Shown here one piece after another: positions 50,818-58,538 of a stretch of 64,000 nucleotides of DNA. The stretch's first letter is position 1. The number at the start of each line of letters is the position of its first letter. The notes beneath the pieces were generated by a model. It did not search any database. It saw only the letters and a program-made list of their open reading frames with translations, and was not told the DNA's origin. The position numbers and the translations under genes were made by a program. Source of the stretch: Prevotellaceae bacterium UBA1391 (GTDB taxonomy: Bacteria > Bacteroidota > Bacteroidia > Bacteroidales > Bacteroidaceae); assembly GCA_002305265.1 (NCBI GenBank), contig DBQP01000017.1:75069-139068 (forward strand), written 5' to 3'.

Positions 50818-51216
50818 ATGAAAGTACAAAGCAAATGCATGGCTGCAGTCCTGGCGCTGTGCCTGTCGGCCTCGGCAGGCGCGCAGACCGGCGAGCGGCC
50901 GCTCACGAAAGAGAAAGGCGTGGCGGTGGTGACGACGACGACCATCGCTCCGCAGGTGCGCGGTTTCAAGGGACCGACGCCCGTCAAGATCTACATCCGC
51001 AAGAACAAAGTGGTCAAGGTGGAGGCGCTGCCCAACACCGACAGCCCGAAATACTTCTCGATGGCCGCAGGCAAGCTGCTGACCGTCTGGGACGGAAAGA
51101 GCGTGAAGGAGGCGCGGAAGATGCAGGTCGATGCTGTCTCGGGCGCCACTTTCTCATCGAAAGGGCTCATCGGCCATGTGCAGGCAGGGCTGGACTACTA
51201 CGAGAAAAACAAGTGA
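50818..51216 (+). CDS. Exported FMN-binding domain protein
   Basis: A 132-residue protein with a signal peptide (about 1-22, ending AGA) followed by an FMN-binding domain (PF04205-type): GFKGPTPVKIYIRKNKVVKV, then DAVSGATFSSKGLIGHV. The S-G-A-T motif is where flavin is attached covalently via Thr in related Nqr/Rnf subunits. Being stand-alone and periplasmic, it could be an electron carrier; partners are not visible here. Ends at a strong terminator. Confidence 0.9.
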   Translation: MKVQSKCMAAVLALCLSASAGAQTGERPLTKEKGVAVVTTTTIAPQVRGFKGPTPVKIYIRKNKVVKVEALPNTDSPKYFSMAAGKLLTVWDGKSVKEARKMQVDAVSGATFSSKGLIGHVQAGLDYYEKNK

Positions 51217-51252
51217 CGACCGACGCTGCGGCGAGCGCAGCCGTCAGCGTAG

Positions 51253-51310
51253 ACAGCCATCGGGCATCGCGGAACAGCAGGTTCTGCGATGCCCGATGGC
51301 TGTTTCTTAT
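51253..51310 (+). terminator. Terminator after the FMN-binding protein gene
   Basis: AGCCATCGGGCATCGC (51255-51270) pairs perfectly with the matching arm ending at 51301, extended by further pairs on both sides, followed by TGTTTCTT. It lies 37 bp after the stop, between convergent genes. Confidence 0.85.
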
Positions 51311-51346
51311 CAGTTCCGGCGCGCGTCGTTCGCGCTGCCGGCGCCG

Positions 51347-52267
51347 CTATTCAGGGGCGAGACGCTTGAGGGAGTCTTGAAGCTGCGCCCGCAGATACTG
51401 GCGGAACTCGTCGTTGCGCGTGATCTCGATGTCGTGCATCAAGCCGAGCACGAAGCGCCCGATGCCCTTGAAGCCGCAGACGGAAAGCGTGATGAGGCGG
51501 TGCGTGCCGTCGGCGTCGAGAATGAAGGCGGCATCTTTCACGCCGAACTCCTCGCAGAGGATGCGGGTGGCGAGCGGTCCCACGCGCAGTCCGACACGAG
51601 TGATGCGCGTCGACGAGAATCCGAAGATGTCGGTGTGGTAGTGGAGATGTTGCTGCGTGTGTTCCCACGGTGCGTCGAGCACCTCGATGGTGCCGCTGAC
51701 GCGGCTGATCTTGAACACCTTGCAAAGCTGCGTCGACAGCTCGTAGCAGTAGAGCGAGTCGTCGCCCGGCGTATAGCGGTAGGGCTCGACCAGACGGTCG
51801 GACAGGCTGTGCGAGTGCACCGACTCGTAGCCGTGCAGCACCACCTGCAGGCGCTGGCTGATGGCCTTGCGCACCGCCGCGATGTTGCTCGTGCGCCGGT
51901 CGTTCTCCGGATGATGGAGCGTGGTCGCCTCGATGCCGTAGAGCGCGGCGAGACGGCGCCGGAGCCGCTGCGCGAGCGGGTCGTCGCCAGCAGAGCCGTC
52001 GAGCAGGCGCGTCAGCGTGAGCGCTTCGTCGTAGCTCAGCTGCATGCGCTCCGACATGGCGTTGAAGAACGCCGATCGCGGATCGAGCGTGTAGACCTCG
52101 CGGTGCGACTGGATGTCGAAACCCTGCTGGCGCAGCATGCTGATGTAGCGCAGGAAGGTGCGGCGTGAAATGGAGAGGCGCGTGCAGATGTCGTCGAGGC
52201 CTAAGTCGATGTTCCCGGTCAGCAGGTCGATGAGCTGCAGTTGCCGCGCAAAAATGTCGAGACTCAT
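51347..52267 (-). CDS. WYL-domain transcriptional regulator
   Basis: A 306-residue protein with an N-terminal helix-turn-helix (about 8-60; LTGNIDLGLDDICTRLSISRRTFLRYISMLR, quoted in parts: DDICTRLSISRRTFLRY) and a WYL-type ligand-sensing region (about 140-230; VEPYRYTPGDDSLYCYEL) followed by a WCX-like C-terminus. Such regulators respond to nucleic-acid-related or unknown ligands. No targets can be inferred from context; it lies 21 bp downstream of rnhB on the same strand. Confidence 0.85.
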   Translation of the reverse strand: MSLDIFARQLQLIDLLTGNIDLGLDDICTRLSISRRTFLRYISMLRQQGFDIQSHREVYTLDPRSAFFNAMSERMQLSYDEALTLTRLLDGSAGDDPLAQRLRRRLAALYGIEATTLHHPENDRRTSNIAAVRKAISQRLQVVLHGYESVHSHSLSDRLVEPYRYTPGDDSLYCYELSTQLCKVFKISRVSGTIEVLDAPWEHTQQHLHYHTDIFGFSSTRITRVGLRVGPLATRILCEEFGVKDAAFILDADGTHRLITLSVCGFKGIGRFVLGLMHDIEITRNDEFRQYLRAQLQDSLKRLAPE

Positions 52268-52288
52268 GTGGGGAGGAAAATGGAGGTG

Positions 52289-52906
52289 TCAGTCGGGAAA
52301 GGGAATGGTGAGCTGTCCGTCGCCGAGCAGATTGAAGCTGAGGCGATGGTAAGGCGTCGTGCCATGTCTCGCGATGCCTTCCCGGTGCGCCCGTGTGGGG
52401 TAGCCGGCGTTGTGGTCCCACCCATAGAAGGGAAATTCCGTGTGCAGCTGCCGCATGTAGTCGTCGCGGAAAGTCTTGGCAAGAATCGATGCGGCGGCGA
52501 TGGAGAGGAACTTCCCGTCTCCTTTCACGACGGTGGTGTGGGGAATGTCGGCGTAGGATTCGAAACGGTTGCCGTCGATGAGCAAGTGCTGCGGGCGCAC
52601 GCCGAGCGCGTCGATGGCGCGGTGCATGGCCATGATGCTCGCACGGAGAATGTTGATGCGGTCTATCTCGGCGGGGGTGACGATGCCCAGCGCCCATGCC
52701 GTGGCGTCGCGCAGAATTTCGTCGCGCAGCTGGTAGCGCTGTCGGGCGGTGAGCTGTTTCGAGTCGTTGAGGCGCTCGTTGTGGTAGTCGCGAGGCAGAA
52801 TGACGGCGGCGGCATAGACGCTGCCGGCGAGGCAGCCGCGCCCGGCCTCGTCGCAGCCTGCCTCCACGAGGTCGGCGTGGAGGTGGGGGAGAAGTGGTGC
52901 GTGCAT
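52289..52906 (-). CDS. rnhB: Ribonuclease HII
   Basis: A 205-residue enzyme that removes ribonucleotides from DNA. Active-site motifs: EAGCDEAGRGCLAG near residues 12-25 with the Asp-Glu pair, LNDSKQLTARQR, and SIAAASILAKTFRDDYM. ATG 52904-52906 (MHAPLLPHLHADLVEAGCDE) was chosen; an in-frame ATG 33 bp upstream is possible. It lies between DUF3108 and the WYL regulator on one strand. Confidence 0.95.
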   Translation of the reverse strand: MHAPLLPHLHADLVEAGCDEAGRGCLAGSVYAAAVILPRDYHNERLNDSKQLTARQRYQLRDEILRDATAWALGIVTPAEIDRINILRASIMAMHRAIDALGVRPQHLLIDGNRFESYADIPHTTVVKGDGKFLSIAAASILAKTFRDDYMRQLHTEFPFYGWDHNAGYPTRAHREGIARHGTTPYHRLSFNLLGDGQLTIPFPD

Positions 52907-52947
52907 GTCGGGAGAATGATGGGGAGGGGCTTGGCGCATGTTTTCGC

Positions 52948-53035
52948 GCTGCTTTCAGCGTTTTTCAGGTGCTTGCCCAAACGATTTCCTCACTGCTTTC
53001 AGCGTATTTCCTCGCTGCAATCAGCGTTTTTTCTG
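52948..53035. repeat. Four-step 22-nt array overlapping the DUF3108 stop codon
   Basis: Units start at 52948 (GCTGCTTTCAGCG), 52970 (degenerate), 52992 (ACTGCTTTCAGCG) and 53014 (GCTGCAATCAGCG). The last unit covers the final five codons and stop of the DUF3108 gene. All steps are 22. Confidence 0.85.
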
Positions 53036-53845
53036 GACGATGGCAGTTTGCGGATGGCGCAGCCCGGTGCCGCTGGCGTAGTAGGCTTTGGCCGTTCCGA
53101 AGCGCAAGTGGAAGTCGATGCGCAGCGGCAGGTGGTTGAGGTCGTCGGAGATGTAGAAGCGCAGCAGTTCCTTCTCTTTGTCCTTGACGTCGTAGTCGAG
53201 CAGGGAGAAGACGAGGCAGCGGTAGGTGATGCCGTCGTTTGCTTTCCACTGCGTGCGCCCTTTGTAGATGAGGACTTGCTCTTCCACGCGCTTGCCCGTG
53301 GTCATGGGAAAGTGGATGCGCTGCCCCGTCTTGTAGTTGCTGGCGTCGAAGGAGCGTGCCACGTTGAGGATGGAAAGCATGTCGTAGTTGCATTCGTCGG
53401 ACTCGTGGGCGTGCTCGCTCCACACGCCCTTCTTGTTCATGTGGCGCTGGAGCAGGCGGCTGCGTGCGTTGGGATAGGAGTAGAAGACCTCGTCGACGGT
53501 GTAGCGGCCGCCCTCGTTGGCGCCTTTGCGGAAGTAGAGGGGCGCCAGTTCGGGCGTGGTGATGGAGATGAGCGTGTCCTTCATGGGAAAGACGGCGTTG
53601 AGCCTCTTGCTGCCGGCGAAGAGGAGGTCGGTGCGCAGGGCCTGCTTTCCGCGGTAGTTGTTGGCGGCGACACGGTAGCTGGCCGTTCCGGCCTTCACCC
53701 ACACGAAGTGCCAGTGGAAGTAGAGGTCGTAGGTGAGTTGCTCTCCATCCTGGAACGCCTTGTTCGTGCGGTTGCACTGTGCGTGGAGCTGGAGGGCGGC
53801 GAGGAGGGCTACGAGAAGCGCGGCAAGGCGTAACGGATGTTTCAT
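53021..53845 (-). CDS. DUF3108 domain protein, exported
   Basis: A 274-residue protein with signal peptide (about 1-22, ending LHAQ) and the DUF3108 fold: AFQDGEQLTYDLYFHWHFVWVKAG, TDLLFAGSKRLNAVFPMKD, ISDDLNHLPLRIDFHLRFGTAKAYY. The family is periplasmic and of unknown function, related to the lipoprotein-transport-like beta fold. A weak -7 candidate lies near 53880. Its 3' end lies within a 22-nt array. Confidence 0.9.
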   Translation of the reverse strand: MKHPLRLAALLVALLAALQLHAQCNRTNKAFQDGEQLTYDLYFHWHFVWVKAGTASYRVAANNYRGKQALRTDLLFAGSKRLNAVFPMKDTLISITTPELAPLYFRKGANEGGRYTVDEVFYSYPNARSRLLQRHMNKKGVWSEHAHESDECNYDMLSILNVARSFDASNYKTGQRIHFPMTTGKRVEEQVLIYKGRTQWKANDGITYRCLVFSLLDYDVKDKEKELLRFYISDDLNHLPLRIDFHLRFGTAKAYYASGTGLRHPQTAIVQKKR

Positions 53846-54117
53846 TCGGTGCGTGTTGGGTGCGGCGGGGTTGCTGCCTGCGAATTTAGTGATAATTCTT
53901 CGGAATCGCGGCAGGTGCGTGCTGATTTTTTTCGGTCGGCGCCTGTGGCGTGGCAGAGGTGTGCCGCTGATGTCGGCCGTGGGCTGCGTTGGCGTGGATG
54001 GGCTGTGCGGTGGAGGCGGTGTGGCTGCGACGGAAAGGAAGAATCTCCTTGGCCGGTCCGGGGCGCGGGTGCGGCAAAGGAGATTCGGGTTGTCGGAGCG
54101 AAGGGCGGTCGGGCGTC

Positions 54118-56022
54118 TCAGCGCAGCTGCTTCACGCCTTCAGCCGTGGGTGGAATGCTGCGGATGGTGCCGTCGGCGTTGTAGTACATCGGCTCGGCGA
54201 TGACGGATCGGCTGTAGCTGGTGCCGTCGGAGAGGCCGCCGTTGTGCGAGAAGAAAATCCACTGGTTCTTGAATGGAACGATGGCGGGATGCGTGGTGTT
54301 GGAGTTGCCGGCGATTTCGCTGATCACGCCCATGCTGCGGTAGGGGCCGCCGATGTTGTCGGCCATGGCGTAGGCTATCTTCTCCGGCCACTCCGAGGCG
54401 TAGGTGAGATAGTACTTGCCATTGTATTTGTGCACCCACGGTGCCTCGGTGAAGGGGTGCTTGTCGTCGAAGGTAATCTGGTGTACCTCGCCGTCGATTT
54501 CGGTCATGTTCTCCTTGAGCTTCGCGTAGTAGCAGTGGCGGTTGCCCCAGAAGATGTAGGCCTGACCGTCGTCGTCGATGAAGATGGCGGGATCGATGCA
54601 GGCCCAGCTGTGGGTGGAGGCGAAGCAGTCTTTGTTGGTGAGCATCGGGCGTCCGAGTGCGTCCTTGTAGGGGCCCGTGATCTTGTCGGCCACGGCGACT
54701 CCGATGCCGTTCCAGTTGGTGCTGACATACCAGTAGTATTTGCCGTTGCGCTTGGCCACGTGGCCGGCGTAGGCCTGCTTGCTCGAGGCCCAGGCGAAGG
54801 CGTCGATGTGGAGTGGCGAGGGATGCTCGGTCCAGTGCTTCATGTCGGTGGTGGAGTAGAGCAGCCAGTCGCGCATGACGTAGCCGCTCTGGTTGCCGTT
54901 CATGTCGTGGCCGGCGAAGAGCCAGAGCGTGTCGCCCTCCACGAGCACGGCGGGATCGGCCGTGTGCTTGTGACGGATGATGGGGTTGCCGGTGCTCTCG
55001 AAACGGTGGGTGAGCACGTAGCCCCACCGCTGCTGGAGTCGGTCGAGCTCGGCGGAGGTGACGGATATCACCGTTCCGTGGCGTGGGAAGAAGTCCTTGC
55101 GGAACGACTGGGGCTGGGTGCTGAAGCGCACGAGGTCGGTTGTGGTCTGATACTCATAGCGGCCGCTGCCGTAGAGATCATACATGAGGATGTATTCCTC
55201 GCGGTCGTTGAGCTTGAAGATACCGCTGCCCTCCACGCCGGTCTTGGTGTTGGCGTAGGCGTCGAGGAATCGGAAGTCCTCCTTCCAGGGGCCGTGCAGC
55301 GACTTGCTCGTGGCCTGCTGGATGCCGTTCTGCACTTCCTTGCCCTCGGCATTCTTGATGTTGCCCTTGTAGAAGAGGTGGTACTTGCCGTTGCGCTCGA
55401 TGATGTCGTTGTCGATGCTGCCGTATTTGGCGCTGAAGAGCATCTTGGGCTCGCTCTCGAAGTCGGTGAAGTCCTTGTTGGCGTAGGCGTAGTAGGTGAT
55501 GAGGCTCTTGCGCCCGTCGCCCGTGCGCTGGAGCGTGAAGTAGATCATATACTTGCGCGCCTTCTTGTCGTAGATGGTCTGTGGCGCCCACACCCAGTAG
55601 GCGTCGCTGAAGTGGGCCGCATACTGCTTGGCCAGATTGATCTTGGCATGCCGCCAGTTCACCAGGTCGTCGGAGCTCAAGAGCACGATGCCGGGATTTT
55701 GCGTCCAGCCGTTGCGCGCCGTGTTCATGTCGGTGGCCACGAGATAGTAGCGGCCGTCCTCGCCCCGCAGGACGTGGGGGTCGCGGATGCCGCCGCTCTC
55801 GCTGATGGAGTCGCTGGAGAGGATGGGGCGGTTGCCGTTGAGGGCATACCAGTTGCGGGCGTCCTCGCTCACGGCGAAGCGGAGGTGCTCCTGAAGTTTG
55901 TTGTCGCCGCCGCCCTCGAAGTAGGCGAAGAGATAGCCGGTGAATTTTTCCTTGGGCTTTTGTGCCTGCGTCGTGTTGGCCGCGAGCAGAAGCAGCGCAG
56001 CGAGGTAGAAAAAGCGTTTCAT
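54118..56022 (-). CDS. Tandem glycoside hydrolase family 43 protein
   Basis: A 634-residue exported enzyme (signal about 1-20) with two complete GH43-type five-bladed propellers. Module 1 (about 25-330) shows GGIRDPHVLRGEDGRYYLVATD, YWVWAPQTIYD and GVEGSGIFKLNDREEYIL. Module 2 (about 340-634) shows NPIIRHKHTADPAVLVEGDTL, DPAIFIDDDGQAYIFWGN, FTEAPWVHKYNGKYYLTYAS and HPAIVPFKNQW. In each the catalytic base Asp (RDP, ADP) and acid Glu (EGS, EAP) are present. Likely an arabinofuranosidase/xylosidase-type enzyme on plant or host glycans; specificity is not determinable. Confidence 0.9.
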   Translation of the reverse strand: MKRFFYLAALLLLAANTTQAQKPKEKFTGYLFAYFEGGGDNKLQEHLRFAVSEDARNWYALNGNRPILSSDSISESGGIRDPHVLRGEDGRYYLVATDMNTARNGWTQNPGIVLLSSDDLVNWRHAKINLAKQYAAHFSDAYWVWAPQTIYDKKARKYMIYFTLQRTGDGRKSLITYYAYANKDFTDFESEPKMLFSAKYGSIDNDIIERNGKYHLFYKGNIKNAEGKEVQNGIQQATSKSLHGPWKEDFRFLDAYANTKTGVEGSGIFKLNDREEYILMYDLYGSGRYEYQTTTDLVRFSTQPQSFRKDFFPRHGTVISVTSAELDRLQQRWGYVLTHRFESTGNPIIRHKHTADPAVLVEGDTLWLFAGHDMNGNQSGYVMRDWLLYSTTDMKHWTEHPSPLHIDAFAWASSKQAYAGHVAKRNGKYYWYVSTNWNGIGVAVADKITGPYKDALGRPMLTNKDCFASTHSWACIDPAIFIDDDGQAYIFWGNRHCYYAKLKENMTEIDGEVHQITFDDKHPFTEAPWVHKYNGKYYLTYASEWPEKIAYAMADNIGGPYRSMGVISEIAGNSNTTHPAIVPFKNQWIFFSHNGGLSDGTSYSRSVIAEPMYYNADGTIRSIPPTAEGVKQLR

Positions 56023-56060
56023 GCGTGTTTTGGATGGGTTTTGTTCATAATGGTAGTGTG

Positions 56061-56068
56061 CAAAAATA
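56061..56068 (-). promoter_or_regulatory. -7 promoter element of the tandem GH43 gene
   Basis: TATTTTTG followed by C on the minus strand, 39 bp before the start codon. Confidence 0.6.
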
Positions 56069-56152
56069 GTGATTTTTTCGCACATTTGGCCCATCTTTTC
56101 TGCGAAAACCGTGCGCGCCGCCCGTTTTTCCGCCTTGCCGGCAGCGAGACGG

Positions 56153-56328
56153 GAAGGCCTTCGTGAATCGGCGAGAAGGCCTTCGTGTGTCGTCGAGAAG
56201 GCCTTCATGTGTGCAGGGGTGCACGGCGCCCACAGAAAACGGACGCACTCGTTTCTTGTTTCGAGTGCGTCCGTTCTGCGTTTCGAGTGCGTTCGTTTTC
56301 CGCTTCGGGTGAGGCGGCTCCTGCTGCG
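56153..56328. repeat. Eight-step 22-nt array joining palindrome triplet and a GAGTGCG family
   Basis: GAAGGCCTTCG at 56153 and 56175 and GAAGGCCTTCA at 56197; an unclear unit at 56219; an inverted unit GGACGCACTCG at 56241; GAGTGCG at 56263 and 56285; a decayed unit GGGTGAGG at 56307. All fall on one 22-nt register. It fills the gap between the GH43 gene promoter and the stop of the Ig-like lipoprotein gene. Confidence 0.93.
56235..56275 (-). terminator. Hairpin built from a repeat unit and its inverted copy, likely terminator of the Ig-like gene
   Basis: 56238-56251 and 56262-56275 are exact reverse complements (14 bp, 10-nt loop); on the minus strand TTTCTG follows. It lies about 100 bp after the Ig-like gene stop. 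Confidence 0.65.
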
Positions 56329-56372
56329 GCAGATGCGGGGGCTGTGGGCCCGCTGCGGGGCGGGGCGGCGGG

Positions 56373-58517
56373 CTACGGCGTGTAGATGGTGCCGCCGCCG
56401 TAGGTGTTGTCGGCATTGCTGCCGTTGCGTCGGCGGTCGCGCCTGTTCTTCTGCCGCTCGCGCTCGGCGTTGCGGTTTTTGATGATGCGCTCGCGGTCGG
56501 GCTTCTGCTTGGTGATGCGTGCCGGCTTCTGCTCGGCACGGGGCCGCGCGGTGGGGTTCCAGTTCTGCGTGATTTCCCAGTCGGCCTTGAGGTTGATGGC
56601 ACCGGGATAGAAGTAGACGTCCTCGGGCTGGCGCTGGAGGTCGTAGTCGCCGGGGCTCCAGCGGCCGTCGCCGTCGGTGTCGACGAGGAGCGAGAGATAG
56701 TAGGTGCCGGGCATGATGAAATAGAAGGCGGCCTGTCCGTCGGGCGCAGGCTGCTCCTTGACGGTGCGGCCCGAGGGGTCGAGCAGCTGGATGATAGCGT
56801 TGGCGGGCGCTGGCTGCAGCTGCACGAAGAGGGTGCTGAACTCCTCGAGGGGGCGCACCTTGAGGCTGCGGACGACGGCATCGCTGCGCTCGCCGTACAT
56901 GCTGACGAAGGCGCCGGTGTCGATGCGCAGCTCGTAGCTGCTGCCGGGCAGCCATTCGGCGTAGAGCCGGAAGGCATTGACGGTGCCAGGCTGGCGGATG
57001 AGGCGGAAGGGGCGTGGCTCGCTCACGGAGTCGACTTTCTCGCTGAAATGGATGAGGTCGACGTAGGCCGTGTCGATGGGCGTGGAGAAGGTGATGTCGT
57101 AGTTGTTGTCGGGGTTGAGCGTCGTGCGCGAGGTGCGGACCTCGAGCAGGGGCTCGGGCATGGGCGGAATCGGAATCTCAGAGTCCTTCAGGCGCCGGTT
57201 GCGCTCGCGCTGTTCCTTCCGGCGGCGCTTGGCCTCGTCGTCGTCGGTCGCGTCGGCCTCCTGCTGGTCTTCGTATTCTTGCGCCTTGAGCTGCTGGCGG
57301 TAGTCCTTGATGTATTCCTTGGCATACTCCTCCCAGGCTTCGGCGCGCTTCTTCAGCGTTCGCTCGTAGGTCTGGCGGGAGACGAGGGTGAGCGTGTCGG
57401 TGGTGTCGACGAGCTGGCTGAGCGTGTCGGTGGCGCGGTAGGTGAGGGTGAGCTCGAGCGTGTCTTGGTTGTAGACGAGCGAGTCGCGCAGCCAGTAGGT
57501 GAGGGTGTCGCGGCGCGCATTGCGCTCGACCACGAAGAGGTTGCGCTCGTCGAAGTTGAGGCCCTTGACGACGGGGAGGAGCGAGTCGGGCGCGGTGAAG
57601 AAGATCGAGAACTTGCGCAGCTCGTTGCGCTCGGTCTTCAGCAGGGCGCGGTTTTGCCCGGCTTCGTTGAAGGCCAGCAGCGTGATGTTGTCGGGGTAGT
57701 AGTGGGTGTAGGGCGTGTAGATGATTGAGTCGTAGTAGATGGAGTCGTGCCAGATGGTGTCGGGGCGGACGTCGGGGCGGGAGGTGGAGCGCACGAGCGC
57801 GTTGTTGAAGGCAATCATCTCGCTCTTCTGGCTGAAGAGGAAGTTCTGGTCTTGGTCCTGCAGGGCAAAGACGCGGTAGCGCTTGTGCGGGCTGAGACCC
57901 TTGACCACGAAGTGGCCGCGCGAGTCGGTGCGCGAGATGCGCTCGAAGGGGCGTGTGCGGAAGAGGCTGTCGGGCACGCCGGCGGCTGCGTCGCCCCCTT
58001 CGGCGTCGCCGGCAGCGAGCGTGTCGGCCGCGTAGAGACCGACGAGCATGCCCTTGATGGGCTCGAGATTTTCGGCATTGAGCACATGGCCCGACACCTG
58101 GAACGTGTCGAGCTCGGCGCCCGTGGAGAAGGTGAAGGCGTAGTCGCCCATGGGGTTGCCTTCGTTGTTGTCCTGAATGGCGTCGGCAAAGTCGATGGTG
58201 TAGGTGGTGGCGGGCTGCAGCGTGTCGAGGAGCGTAATCTCGATTTTCTTCGCATTGGCCGAGATTTCGGGCTGGTTCACCTGCGGCGGCGAGATGACGA
58301 CTTTCTCGTTGGCGCCCTCGAGCTTGATGTTCTCGTCGAACTCAATCACGATTTTCTGATGCGTCGAGAGGGTGGTGCCGAAGTGGGGCGAGGACCCGAC
58401 AACGCGCGGAGGCGTCTCGTCGTACGGGCCTCCGTCGGGCGTTCCGATGTTGGCGCAGGCGGCGAGAAGAAGAAGGGCGCAGAAGAGCGCGGCGATGAAA
58501 GCTTGCTGACGCTTCAC
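56373..58517 (-). CDS. Large Ig-like (Big_5) domain lipoprotein
   Basis: A 714-residue lipoprotein (signal MKRQQAFIAALFCALLLLAAC, lipidated Cys21). Residues about 30-130 form a SbsA/Big_5 Ig-like domain (TPPRVVGSSPHFGTTLSTHQK, IVIEFDENIKLEG, YTIDFADAIQDNNEGNPMGDY), followed by a carboxypeptidase-regulatory-like stretch, an Asp/Glu/Arg-rich linker (about 420-460), and a very basic C-terminus (about 670-714). It is ubiquitous in Bacteroidales and usually, as here, followed or preceded by the GH3-type gene (21 bp away). Function unknown; an envelope structural role is inferred. Confidence 0.87.
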   Translation of the reverse strand: MKRQQAFIAALFCALLLLAACANIGTPDGGPYDETPPRVVGSSPHFGTTLSTHQKIVIEFDENIKLEGANEKVVISPPQVNQPEISANAKKIEITLLDTLQPATTYTIDFADAIQDNNEGNPMGDYAFTFSTGAELDTFQVSGHVLNAENLEPIKGMLVGLYAADTLAAGDAEGGDAAAGVPDSLFRTRPFERISRTDSRGHFVVKGLSPHKRYRVFALQDQDQNFLFSQKSEMIAFNNALVRSTSRPDVRPDTIWHDSIYYDSIIYTPYTHYYPDNITLLAFNEAGQNRALLKTERNELRKFSIFFTAPDSLLPVVKGLNFDERNLFVVERNARRDTLTYWLRDSLVYNQDTLELTLTYRATDTLSQLVDTTDTLTLVSRQTYERTLKKRAEAWEEYAKEYIKDYRQQLKAQEYEDQQEADATDDDEAKRRRKEQRERNRRLKDSEIPIPPMPEPLLEVRTSRTTLNPDNNYDITFSTPIDTAYVDLIHFSEKVDSVSEPRPFRLIRQPGTVNAFRLYAEWLPGSSYELRIDTGAFVSMYGERSDAVVRSLKVRPLEEFSTLFVQLQPAPANAIIQLLDPSGRTVKEQPAPDGQAAFYFIMPGTYYLSLLVDTDGDGRWSPGDYDLQRQPEDVYFYPGAINLKADWEITQNWNPTARPRAEQKPARITKQKPDRERIIKNRNAERERQKNRRDRRRNGSNADNTYGGGTIYTP

Positions 58518-58538
58518 GTGGGGAAGAATTGAGATGCG

